NCBI GenBank assembly: GCA_023396215.1
Contig: JAEWWW010000106.1
Location: forward strand, 1-64,000
Direction: 5' to 3'
DNA from: Bacillota bacterium
GTDB lineage: Bacteria > Bacillota > Clostridia > Oscillospirales > Ruminococcaceae
Length of the DNA: 64,000 bases
The first letter of the stretch is position 1; each line of letters starts with the position of its first letter. Both the position numbers and the translations under genes were made by a program. The notes under the pieces were generated by a model. That model made no database searches. It was not told the DNA's origin and saw only the letters and a list, made by a program, of their open reading frames with translations. Of this stretch, positions 17,172 through 27,200 are shown one piece after another.

Positions 17172-17298
17172 TTGAAAGCTTTGCTTTCAAGCTGTTCAGG
17201 GGCGACAGAATGTCGCCTTATCCTGCCATTCCAGCCCTGCGGGGCTGGAATGGCTGCGTTTTCCACAGAGTGGAAACGCAGATTGCGGCTGGCGCCGC
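17172..17298. other. Candidate origin of transfer (oriT)
   Basis: Five inverted repeats stand head to tail: 17172-17190 (8-bp stem), 17201-17217 (7-bp stem GGCGACA), 17225-17254 (13-bp stem), 17254-17281 (12-bp stem with a bulge) and 17285-17298 (5-bp stem). Between the second and third lies TATCCTGC (17219-17226), an exact match to the IncP/MOBP nic consensus YATCCTGY, directly next to an inverted repeat as in RP4-type origins. The region is intergenic, upstream of the mob genes, in an element with a MOBP relaxase. The 8-mer alone would occur by chance several times in a window this long. Confidence 0.45.
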
Positions 17299-17344
17299 TT
17301 TACAGGAGAAGAAAAAGTGTCCCCAGAGGCGAGATTTCCACCGA

Positions 17345-18367
17345 TTACGGCTCAGGTTCCGGTTCGGGCGTAGCCTGATAATGGCCATCAGCCATGCGGG
17401 CTTGTGCTTCCAGCTGCTTATGGGCTACAACCAGATCTGAGTTAAAGTCTTTTGTATTAGAAAACTGATAGAGAATGTTATAATTGCTTCCCTGTAACTT
17501 ATCAGCAATAGCTTTGATAGCATTTTTGCCGGCTTGGTCGTTATCAAGACAGAGGATAATGCGGTCTATCTCTGGGTGCTGCTGCAGAAACCACATCAAG
17601 GCTTTGTCAGCTACGCCGGCCAGACTGATACGATGGGTATCGGTAATTTTCTCGCCGTTAAGCTTGGCCAGAGATGCATGGGAGATGGCGTCGATGGGGC
17701 TTTCAAACACCGAAACCGTTCGGCAGCCGAAGATTCCCTCGATATGAAAAGGATACTGTTTGTCCGACCCGGCTACGTCACGTTTAAAGGGCTTGTCCAT
17801 AAAGCTGTTTGTACCGCGCTGATAAGCGTTGCGGGGAACCCCATGCTCATCATAGCCTACAAAGACGGCATTGTGATGCTCCGCCGACTCAAAGATTTTC
17901 TTATCTTTCACCAAAGCCGATACAAGGTCGGGGTCCAGCTTGCGTTCCTTTAGCAAATACGCAAACATCCGGGCATAATTCTGGTTTTGAGATGGTAGCT
18001 TAAACTCTTTTTTTTCTTCTACCGTTTCCCGCGCTTGTTTACGCACGTCATCCTTTTGGATAGGCTGGTTCTGCAATGTTTGAATGTTTTCACCATTTAA
18101 AATGAGCACCGCTTCAACATAGCTGCGGTGCTCGTAATGGGTAATAAACTTTAATGCTCCTCCTTGAATCTGCCGGCTGTTCCAAAACCACATGCCGGTT
18201 TTCTCGACGAAAACCATACTGCTATGTTCCTTATGGTGATAATACTTGCCCTTTTTAATAAGTGGATACCCCTGTGCTAAAGCGTATTCCAGTGCGCTGG
18301 TTTCATATCGGGCAAAATCATGCTGCTTGTCGGTGTAATAGAGATTGCCGTGTTTACTTATAGGCAT
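17345..18367 (-). CDS. DUF3991/Toprim domain protein
   Basis: The ATG at 18367 (after GGAGGGAAAAAGG) gives 340 aa. The N-terminal part, with a zinc-finger-less DUF3991-like domain and the motif FWNSRQIQGGALKFITHYEHRSY (about 58-80), resembles a primase accessory region. The second half is a Toprim fold: glutamate motif VFESPIDAIS (about 215) and the DxD-type motif ILCLDNDQAGKNA (about 275). Toprim proteins of mobile elements are thought to prime or process DNA after transfer. The gene lies next to the candidate oriT, which fits a role in establishment. The C-terminal tail ends in repeated Pro-Glu. Confidence 0.8.
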   Translation of the reverse strand: MPISKHGNLYYTDKQHDFARYETSALEYALAQGYPLIKKGKYYHHKEHSSMVFVEKTGMWFWNSRQIQGGALKFITHYEHRSYVEAVLILNGENIQTLQNQPIQKDDVRKQARETVEEKKEFKLPSQNQNYARMFAYLLKERKLDPDLVSALVKDKKIFESAEHHNAVFVGYDEHGVPRNAYQRGTNSFMDKPFKRDVAGSDKQYPFHIEGIFGCRTVSVFESPIDAISHASLAKLNGEKITDTHRISLAGVADKALMWFLQQHPEIDRIILCLDNDQAGKNAIKAIADKLQGSNYNILYQFSNTKDFNSDLVVAHKQLEAQARMADGHYQATPEPEPEP

Positions 18368-18383
18368 CCTTTTTCCCTCCAAA

Positions 18384-18407
18384 TAAAAAATGCAGGCCTG
18401 CGCCTGC
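18384..18407 (-). terminator. Short terminator, GCAGGC-type copy A
   Basis: GCAGGC and GCCTGC pair around four bases, overlapping the stop codon of the DUF3849 gene; the minus-strand tail is ATTTTTTATTT. An almost identical hairpin stands at 19204-19228. Confidence 0.55.
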
Positions 18408-19159
18408 TACAACTCGAAATCTTCCTCTGTATCCCACTGCGGACTACTCTCCCGCCCCTGCTGCAGCTCCACCAGTTTCTCCTGCGCCCAATCGGGCAAA
18501 TGGCTGTCGGCAAGCACACCTACAATATCGTTGCGGCTCCAGCGGGTTCTCTCGCCATCCGCGAGGCAGGTGGCAAAGACCGACTGCCCCCGTGAACCGG
18601 CACGGCTGCCAAAACCACCGGTGCACAGCCATAACTGGCTTTGTTGAGTCAAACAGCTCTCGCGGAGAATTTTGGGAGAAATGACAACCACTTTGCCAAT
18701 AAAATCCTGCTTCTCGGTGTCGGGCAGGCAGTGGGTGTAATCAAACAGCCCCAGCGATTGATACGCCCTACGGTACTGGTTGACAAAACCATCAAGCACT
18801 GCGGGGTGACTGTCTACGGCAAAGTAGGCATTGCGGTCGCTGTAGGCATCCTTGTCGGGCGGGATATAGGTCTGCTTCGCCCAATCATGATTTCCGCGCG
18901 AAAAGCGACCATCATAGTCCTTTTGCTGCAGGGAGTTAGAGAGAACATATGATACCCGGTGATAACCAAAATCAGAAATCACACGCTCGGCACAGCCCTT
19001 GTCGAGATGCATCCCATCAAAACCGTTGCGAATGGTTTCTTCAATGGCATTCTTACAGGCCACATTTTCTTTGTGGCTCTCTTTCCATAGGGGTAGCTCG
19101 TTCAGTCGTTGCGCTTCGTGAAAGGAATAGGGGTAGACATACAAAAAATCACTTGCCAT
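18407..19159 (-). CDS. DUF3849 domain protein
   Basis: The ATG at 19159 (after AGGAGGG) gives 250 aa. The N-terminal 130 residues (FLYVYPYSFHEAQRLNE, then WKESHKENVACKNAIEE and a later RVSYVLSNSL) match the pattern I know as DUF3849, a domain found almost only in large conjugative elements of Clostridia. The C-terminal half (about 130-250) is different and ends in an acidic tail. Function is unknown; these proteins accompany Toprim and YodL-domain proteins in a conserved accessory block, as here. Confidence 0.65.
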   Translation of the reverse strand: MASDFLYVYPYSFHEAQRLNELPLWKESHKENVACKNAIEETIRNGFDGMHLDKGCAERVISDFGYHRVSYVLSNSLQQKDYDGRFSRGNHDWAKQTYIPPDKDAYSDRNAYFAVDSHPAVLDGFVNQYRRAYQSLGLFDYTHCLPDTEKQDFIGKVVVISPKILRESCLTQQSQLWLCTGGFGSRAGSRGQSVFATCLADGERTRWSRNDIVGVLADSHLPDWAQEKLVELQQGRESSPQWDTEEDFEL

Positions 19160-19203
19160 AGATATTTCCCTCCTATAATCTTCTTTGTTTGATGTGTTTG
19201 AAA

Positions 19204-19228
19204 ATAAAAAGTGCAGGCCTGCGCCTGC
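19204..19228 (-). terminator. Short terminator, GCAGGC-type copy B
   Basis: Same hairpin as at 18384-18407 (GCAGGC, four bases, GCCTGC) with a minus-strand tail CTTTTTATTTT, directly after the stop of the HAD/YodL gene. Confidence 0.55.
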
Positions 19229-19229
19229 G

Positions 19230-20699
19230 CTATAACTCCAGCTCATCGTCTAATTGATACCCAAGCTGGTCTACCTGTGCTGCAAACCCTGGGACTTCTG
19301 AAAACCCGGGAGTATCAACATAATATGCCATCATACCGTTATCATTCTTGATAACCACTACATCGCTTACTGAAAGTGAATGGCCGGTAAAACCTTCAGG
19401 TAGGGCCAGATTGAATTGCTGATATAAGCTTTCTAGTGAGTCTCCTTCTTCCATTTTCCCCGAGTAAACCAGCCTGTAATTTCGAGCATCGGGATATTCA
19501 CCGCTGCGCTGGAGGTCGGCCATACTTATGAACCGTCGATAACGGTTCTCATCTCCCTCCTTTAACTGCAGAATGGAATATTCGTGCGCATCCATGAAGT
19601 TCTGGCAAAAGCCGAGATAAAAGTCCAAGTCAATTCCAACATTGTCAATTATGACATCTGCTACCTCTTTTGCGGCGGAGAATACATCCATCAGCATCTT
19701 GCCAACCTTGTTATCGGGAGAAACCTTAAAGCCAAAGCGTTCTTCAATTTCGCCAAAGGATATAATCCAGTTGCCACTTTCTGTTAGCTCAGTTCCTTCT
19801 TGAATAAGTGTTGCTGCAATTTTGGCAAGCTGTTCCTTTACTACAGCCTCTTGGGGCGGTATATCGTAAACCCGAGCATGGCCTTTGATAATCGTCACTA
19901 TCTTCGCAGCCAGCATCTCCGGAGTATGCATGATACTGACGCGATCCCCCTGCCAAGTGCCGCCAGTATGATTGATGCCATTGAGCAGCTTAATCCCCCG
20001 GGCCGGTGGCTCCCACTGGACCAGATTTGTGGTGTAATCGTCCAGCAGAAAGTCAGTTGGCCGGATGTCCTCAATAGCGTCTGCCTTGCTCTCACCGCAG
20101 GGTACAAAAATCCGGTGTGCTGCGTCAATTCCCGGTAGGTGTTCATCCAGCCACTGGTTCTTTTCTATCAGGGCATGGGGGCTATCCGAAAGATAAGACG
20201 AAAGGATATGTACTTCAATTTCTGGGTGGTTGGTATGGATTTGACGGATGGCCTCCACCACTTTTTCCATAGGCTTGAGGTTGGCAAAGTAGCCATACTC
20301 ATAGAGAGTTTCCAGCCGGTCTACCGGCTGGAATACGGCAACAACGCCGTCCATATCGACAAAAAGGCGCTGGGTAACAATGCTATTATTCAGAAGCTCC
20401 ATGCGCTCAACAATTTGTTTTCTAATGTCACTGGTATAGCCTTTTGGCAAGTCGCTTATCAAGTAATCATCATATTCCATCCCAATTGCTTCAAGGGCGC
20501 TTATTAACCTTTTCTGCAACTGCTCCGGAGTGGCCTCATACTTCGTAACATGCATATTGTAATCGCCAAACCAGCTTACCAAACATTCTTCAGGGGTTAT
20601 CCCCACCGCTTCCTCGTAGGCAGATATAAGTTTGCAATCAATAGAGCTAAAATCATGCTTATTAACTTTGGCTTCTATTTCATTTCGTGAAATACTCAT
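19230..20699 (-). CDS. HAD-type nucleotidase plus YodL-domain protein, 489 aa
   Basis: Three parts can be seen. Residues 1-105 are an N-terminal helical domain of unknown kind. Residues about 110-270 are HAD-like: LFVDMDGVVAVF carries the DxDG nucleophile motif, VHILSSYL is the second motif, and DFLLDDYTTNL is the acidic motif. This resembles a 5'(3')-deoxyribonucleotidase. Residues about 395-480 (SLESLYQQFNLALPE, then GHSLSVSDVV and YYVDTPGF) match the YodL domain of mobile elements. A nucleotidase in an element might affect nucleotide pools or a nucleotide signal; that is inference. It ends in the same Glu-Leu-type acidic tail as its neighbour. Confidence 0.7.
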   Translation of the reverse strand: MSISRNEIEAKVNKHDFSSIDCKLISAYEEAVGITPEECLVSWFGDYNMHVTKYEATPEQLQKRLISALEAIGMEYDDYLISDLPKGYTSDIRKQIVERMELLNNSIVTQRLFVDMDGVVAVFQPVDRLETLYEYGYFANLKPMEKVVEAIRQIHTNHPEIEVHILSSYLSDSPHALIEKNQWLDEHLPGIDAAHRIFVPCGESKADAIEDIRPTDFLLDDYTTNLVQWEPPARGIKLLNGINHTGGTWQGDRVSIMHTPEMLAAKIVTIIKGHARVYDIPPQEAVVKEQLAKIAATLIQEGTELTESGNWIISFGEIEERFGFKVSPDNKVGKMLMDVFSAAKEVADVIIDNVGIDLDFYLGFCQNFMDAHEYSILQLKEGDENRYRRFISMADLQRSGEYPDARNYRLVYSGKMEEGDSLESLYQQFNLALPEGFTGHSLSVSDVVVIKNDNGMMAYYVDTPGFSEVPGFAAQVDQLGYQLDDELEL

Positions 20700-20754
20700 G
20701 TTACCATGCCGCCTTTCATCCTCAATAGTTGATACTGATATATGAACATGTGCT

Positions 20755-21267
20755 TTATTCTAAAAAAGCAAAGATAAGAATACTGCAGACCAGTCCAGTA
20801 AATGCGCACCCCATTATGGCCAGCATGCAAGCAACACGCACATTGTGCCAATCATGAGCCGGGGGCAGATAAATATCTTCCCAGCGGATAAATTGCCGAT
20901 ATGCTGGTGATGCCGACACGAGGGCAGGAGCTGGAGCAGTATCGCATTCCAGCGGGGGAGGCTCTATGGGTTGGCTGACCTCTGGGGGCTTGGATTGAAT
21001 GGGATTATCTGAATGCGATATAGGTTCTTCTGGCAACGCGGGCGGTAGCTCTTTTATTGATATTGGTGTTGCCGGTACTTCGTCAGTGTGTAAAGAAAGA
21101 GGAGAAGCAAACAAAGGCTTCTCCTCTTTACTGGCACGGCTGGCATTGTGGTATACTTCGTCAGAGTTCAACAGCTCTCTTAATGTTGGCTTTTTCGGAA
21201 AGCTGATTATCTCTGGTTTTGCCGCTTGCTCCTTCGGCGGGCTTTTCAAATGGCGTTCAGCGTTCAT
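20755..21267 (-). CDS. Proline-rich tail-anchored membrane protein, 170 aa
   Basis: The family is not recognised. Residues 1-125 are cytoplasmic, low in complexity and rich in Pro/Glu/Ser. One membrane helix (about 145-168) stands at the extreme C-terminus, so the protein is tail-anchored. The N-terminal segment contains KPTLRELLNSDE (about 26-37), which recurs as RPTLRELLTQQL in the giant methylase-helicase encoded just upstream. AAAGGAGGGG precedes the ATG, 12 bases after the end of the giant gene. It could tether the helicase, or a shared partner, to the membrane near the transfer machine; that is a hypothesis. Confidence 0.6.
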   Translation of the reverse strand: MNAERHLKSPPKEQAAKPEIISFPKKPTLRELLNSDEVYHNASRASKEEKPLFASPLSLHTDEVPATPISIKELPPALPEEPISHSDNPIQSKPPEVSQPIEPPPLECDTAPAPALVSASPAYRQFIRWEDIYLPPAHDWHNVRVACMLAIMGCAFTGLVCSILIFAFLE

Positions 21268-21279
21268 TTTTCCCCTCCT

Positions 21280-24200
21280 TTAAGGCTCTAGGTCCATTTC
21301 ATCCGACTGTACCGTCTGCTCAAGTACATTTTCATTGCCTACATCATCAACAATGCAATCCTGAGATTGCGTCACATCTAATAGTTGGTTTAACTCGGCC
21401 TGCCGCCTTGTTGCTTGCTCCAGCTCCTGCTCCTGTTCAAAAGGCTGCTCCAGCATATCTTTAGCAGCTTGTATAGACTCGTCCAATTGCTCCAGCTCAC
21501 GGTGGCAGATTTCTAAGCGCCCCTCCAACCCTTTTACAATGTTTTCTATGCGAGTGATATTCCCCATCCCGGCGTCCGAAAAAAGTTCGGTAGCATACAC
21601 TAGGCTGCCGCAGATGTGAATTTCCTTTTGTGACGATAGCAGATTGCTATGTAGTATTAACTTGAAACCCGCAAAGCTTCCCAAAACAGGGGTTTCACCA
21701 GATTTGTAGCTTTCGGCTAGAGCAATGAGATACTGCGCTGCCTTTTCCCGGTTATCAAACCGCTTTCCTCCAATATCGATTTCAAATTCAGGAGGAATAT
21801 TGGCGTCGCGCTTTGCAATGTCTTCCTGCAGACGCATAATTTTGTTCTTAAGCATTTGACTTTTCTCTGGAAACTCCTTCGCCAGCCTGTCCTGCAGGCG
21901 GTACCGCTGGTTAAGGTGCTGGCTCTTGAGGATGCCCAGACGCTGCACTTCAACATCCACTTCAATCTTCTCTTTGATGTGCGGATTTCCCGACGCGATG
22001 GCCTGAGCTTCTGCATAGGACAGTGTTGCTTCATCAATATCTTCACAATTTCGGAAGTGATAATTTCCACTCATAATCTGGGAGATAAAGCGCTGCTTGG
22101 TTTCAACAATATTCCACAAATAGGCATCGAAACTGCGTTCAGTCACATATCGGTCAATATAGACTGTATCGTACATATTTCCGCGCCGACGAATGCGTCC
22201 AGCACGTTGCTCAATGTCGCTGGGCCTATAAGGACAATCAAGCTCCTGCAATGAATATAACCTATCCTGAATATTGGTACCTGCACCACACCGTATGGTA
22301 GATCCCATTAGTACCCGAACAGTTCCTTCGCGAACTTTTGCAAAAATTTCTTCCTTTTGGCGGTCATTTTTGGCATCAGTCATAAAGGCAATTTCAGTGG
22401 CAGGGATGCCTAAAGGGACTAGGCAATCCTTTAAACCATTATAAACATCAAACTCCTTTCCGGGGCCGGGTACGCTTACATCACAAAAGACAAGTTGAGC
22501 CCCTTTATTATCAATACTGTCTTTATAGTGTTTGTAGATACGCTGGGCGCATTGGGCAATTTTCCCCCCACTATCATGCGGTGCAAGTGGGTTGATGAGC
22601 CGCATATCAAGCCCTGCTCGGCGTGCATCGCCTATGAACTTAAGCATATTGTCCTCGGTGGGCTCCACCTCACGGTTTCGGATGCGGTTGACTCGTTCAA
22701 TGCCCTCCTGCATGAAGGCCTCCAATTCCGGGGAAGGCTGGCATACGATAACATTTGCCTTCCCGCCCGCCAGTTGAGGAACCGGTAGGTTGAGCATCTC
22801 TGCAGTTTGTATGTCAGCAACTTGACAAAACATCTGCATTAATTCCGGGATATTGTGAAATTTGGCAAAACGAGTGCGCAGCCGATATCCGTTCCCCTCT
22901 GGCGCCATCTCAAGGGTCGTTGTTGTTTCTCCAAAGATGCTTGCCCATTCATCGAAGCACCGTATACCTTTTTCTAATAGCAACTGCTGCTGCAGGTAAC
23001 GTTGCATAACATACATTTCAGCCATAGAGTTTGATATTGGTGTCCCGGTGGCAAAGGTGATTTTTTTCCCTCTTTCTGTAAGGTAATCGCACTTCACCGA
23101 CATATCACTGGATTTCTTGGCTTTAGCGTTACTTATGCCAGCAACATTAGTCATTTTTGAAAAGATGGCAAGGTTTTTGTAATAGTGGGCTTCATCCACA
23201 ATTAAGCTGTCTATGCCCAACTGCTCAAAGGTGAGCATGGTGTCCTTTTTGCTGCTATCCAATAGTCCTTTAAGCTGGGCTTCCAACGATTTGCGTTGGC
23301 TCTCCAGTTGCTTTATTGTCCAGTTTTCGCTACGATCCCGTTTGGCTTGTTCAATGCCTTCCATCAGCAAATCTAAATCCTGTTGTATTCTCTTTCTCAT
23401 GTATGATGCTGACATGCTGATTTTTTCAAATTGGCTATGCCCAATAACCACTACCTGTACATCTGAAAGAGCAATGCGACTAAGAAAACGTTGACGTTTG
23501 CTTTTCTCAAAATCCTCCTTGGTTGTAATCATTGCTTTGACTTGAGGATACAACGCATAAATGTCTTTGCCAAATTGCCGGGTAAGATGATTGGGAACGA
23601 CATAAACAATTCTGGTGGCAATGCCTAGCCGCAGTTGCTCCATTCCTCCGGCAATCATGGTAAAGGTCTTTCCAGCTCCAACTACATGGGCGAGTAGAGT
23701 GTTGTCACCGGAAATTATTCTCATGGCCCCATTTTTTTGATGAGGGTCCAATGCGAAAGATTGGCTCATGCCGGGGAAGGTTAAATAGCTGCCATCATAT
23801 TGACGCTGGCGTATACAATTAAAACGGTTATTATACTCGCTGACCAAGTCATTACGGCGTTTAGGGTCATGGAAAACCCACTCTTTAAAAGCCGCCTGTA
23901 TCATGGATTGCCGTTGCCGCGCTGCCACCGTCTCTGCATGATTGACCACATACTTCACACTATCTTTGCCACTGGCGGTTATGTGGGGTACGGCGTCTTT
24001 GACTACAACGTTTTTGAGGTTCAAGGTTTCTTCAAGGATGTGGTATGCGCTCATACGAGCTGTTCCAAACTTTTCCTTAACCTTCGCCCCAAAATCCAGT
24101 GTTTTGCCGCGGATGGAATACGCTTTTCTATAGCTATTATAGGTGACATATATACTTTTGCCTTCGGTTCCTTTCAGCCACATGGGCGTCCCAAAGGTTT

Positions 24201-27200
24201 CGTACATGAATTGGTTGTAATAGTGTTCTGCAATCCATGTGGCTCCCAAGCGCACTTCAATTTCGCCGGCCTCTACCCAAGGGGGCAGCGACTTTTCCAA
24301 TGCTTCAACATTGCGGGCAAATAAGGCTTGATTTTCCTGCTGTTTTGCCACCTCAAGCTTTGCACGAACATTGCCAGAGAGGTATTCTTCTGCTGTTCGC
24401 CAACCCTTTGAAGGGTTGCCCGGGTCGTGCTGTAGCGGGTCAATATAGATGCTCTCGCCCAATTCGGTGATGATGGCCTCTAGCGGCTTGTTATAAAGAT
24501 TTTGGATGTAATCAAAGTCTATATGGCCTTTGTTATTTAAACTGAGCAGAAGGGCGTCACGGGCATTGTCAGCGGATGTGACCTCTTTTACCGCACCGAG
24601 GGTGCGCCGATGAAAAACGTCCGCCTTCTCATAGCTCTTATGGCTCTCATCAAGGCTTTTTTCATCGCTTTTTTCATACTCCAGTGACAATAGCAGTGCG
24701 GCGTCACAATCCTCGGAAAAAAGCCGGTAGTTTGTGGGTGCATTGAGATATCCATACTTTGCAACAAATCCATCATAGAGCCGGTTAAAACTTTGCTGTG
24801 CCTCCGCTAAATTATCATCGCTGCAACCGGATAGCTGTATATCCAAAAGCTCGTGGAGCGCGCGCCGAATTTCTACCATGCCCTCGATGCGCTCTATCTG
24901 CTGGGGCCGCAGGCCTTCCACAAGCTTCATGACACTGCCTTCACGATAATAGACAGCACCATCAAAGACGGTATAAGAGTAGTTCTTCACAGATGGGTCA
25001 GCAGGAATAGTTTTTTCTTCTTCTGTATCTTCTCTACCCGTTATGTGGCCATCAAGGTGCTCAACTGCCTCCGCGAGCTGTGCAGACAAATCAAGTCCTG
25101 CAATTGGTGCCAATTCGGTTGTTTCTCCAAACTGGTTTGTACTGCGCACCATCTTGCCCAGCATCATATGAGGGTTAAGCTGAAAGTATCGGTTAATTGG
25201 TATACCATCTTCCGTTTCTCCCAGCTCTATCCAACACAACTCTTTTTCTGTCAGTTCAAATATTGGGCTTGACCGCTTTTTAAGAAAAAGGATATCCGAC
25301 GTTACATCCGTGTTGGCACTGGCGGCAAAGGCGTTGTTGGGCAATCGGATTGCACCTATAAAAGCAGCCCTCTGTGCCATGTATTGACGAAACGATACAT
25401 CCTTTTTATCCAACGTTCCTCTGCTGGTGACGAATATAATTAATCCGCCTGGGCGCACCTTGCACAGTGCTTTGGCAAAAAAATAGTCATGTATCAGCAG
25501 GTTGTGCTTATCAAGCTGGGGGTCAAAGAGCCTGTAATTGCCAAAAGGAACGTTGCCAACGAACACATCAAAATAGCCATCCGGGAAATCGGTGGTTTCA
25601 AATCCCTGAATCCGAATAACTGCGTTGGGGTATAGCTTCGAGGCGATGCGACCGGAGAGGCTGTCCAATTCTACGCCATGCAAGGTTGACTTGGGCAGCC
25701 ATTCCTGTGGATAGTGGGCAAAAAAACCACCATTGCCTAAAGCCGGGTCGATAACCCGGCCACCATCAAAGCCAAAGGCTGTGAGGGCCTTGTAGATGCC
25801 CTTTATCACTTCGGGGGATGTGTAATGAGCGTTGGGAGTTGAGGCCCTTGCGCATTGGTACTCAACGTTATCCAGCAGCTCCTTGAGCGTACTATACTCA
25901 TTTGCCCATCGGGTATTCTCCGGGTCAAACGCTTGGGGCAGCCCGCCCCATCCAGCATAGCCTGCAAGTATCCCTTGCTGCTCTGGATTAGCTGACTGCC
26001 CCGATGCTTCTAATTGTTTGAGTAGCTTAATCGCTTCCACATTGCGAGAAAACTTGCCGACAGCGCCGGTAGGAGCGCGATCCGCCTCACGATAAGTATA
26101 GTTTTCAAGTGCAGCGAAGCTTTTCAAGGGTTCGCTGCCGTCTGCACCAGAGGGAGAAAAAGAAAGAGGAACCTGCTCTGGTTCCTCTCTTTCTTTCAGT
26201 TGTTGTGTCAGAAGCTCTCGTAGAGTTGGCCTGTGGCCGAAGCCAGCTATTGGGTTGTCACTGTGTTCAGTGCCTGCTGGATAAGCAGCCCGCGGTCCTC
26301 CGGGGGATACTGCTGGTAAAAATCCTCCATCAATTGTGCCTCGGCTATCGGGTATACGGTGTTTCGCCACTGCACCGTCGCCAGAAAGTTCTCGCCGTTG
26401 GGGCGGGGATATTTCTGTAGTAGTTGCTCGACGATGCTCTTCTCCTGTCTGGTCAGTGCCTCGTCCATCTCCTGCAGGAAGAGGGTCAACAGTTGCTCCT
26501 TCAGCAGCTCCTGATAGTGTATGGGACGATGCCCTTTGAGGTAAGGCAATATCTTCTGAGCGTATTTCCCCAGCGGCTCGTTCTCGCTCATTCCCATCCC
26601 TATTTGCGGGATGTAGGTCATTGTTTGGTTGTCCAGCAGATATTCTATGCCGTTGCGCACTATGGTTTCTGGCAGGGTGTTCTTTTCTTCTCTCATGGGT
26701 TATGCTCCTTTCAATTGTTCGCAATGTCTTTTCGGCTACCTCTGTTACGGTTGTGCCAATGAGTGGCACCATGCCAGCCATGTTGAAATAGCCAAGAGGA
26801 TATGCCTTGGTAATCAGGCTTTCGCAATCTAAGTTAAGTCGATGGCAGATTGCAATAGCAGCACTGGCAGCCAGCGCCTGTTCAAGCTGCGGCTCGGATT
26901 GTCCGATTGCTTCGGTAATCATTTCAGATATAGCTGCAATGAGGTTTTCTTCAACGGTTATGCTATTATCATACACTGTTCCCAGCGCAGAAAAAATGGG
27001 ATCTACATAATTTCTATCAAATAACCATAGGGCAGGCTTTTTCTCAGGAGGGCCGGCAATAGAGGAAATGTCATAGTATTTTGCAGCGTATCCTTTATAC
27101 ACACTATCATCAAATACGCGGATTGCTGTACTGCCTTTTTCGATTTTCAATCCAAACAGTTTATCCCATTGCTCCATAGTTGCAATAGCAGTTGCGTGGG

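Noticed and set aside
17060..17266. Extension of the Fic protein upstream of 17053
   Set aside because: The upstream frame passes through hairpin DNA and gives a sequence unlike Fic N-termini; the ATG at 17053 starts the familiar fold.
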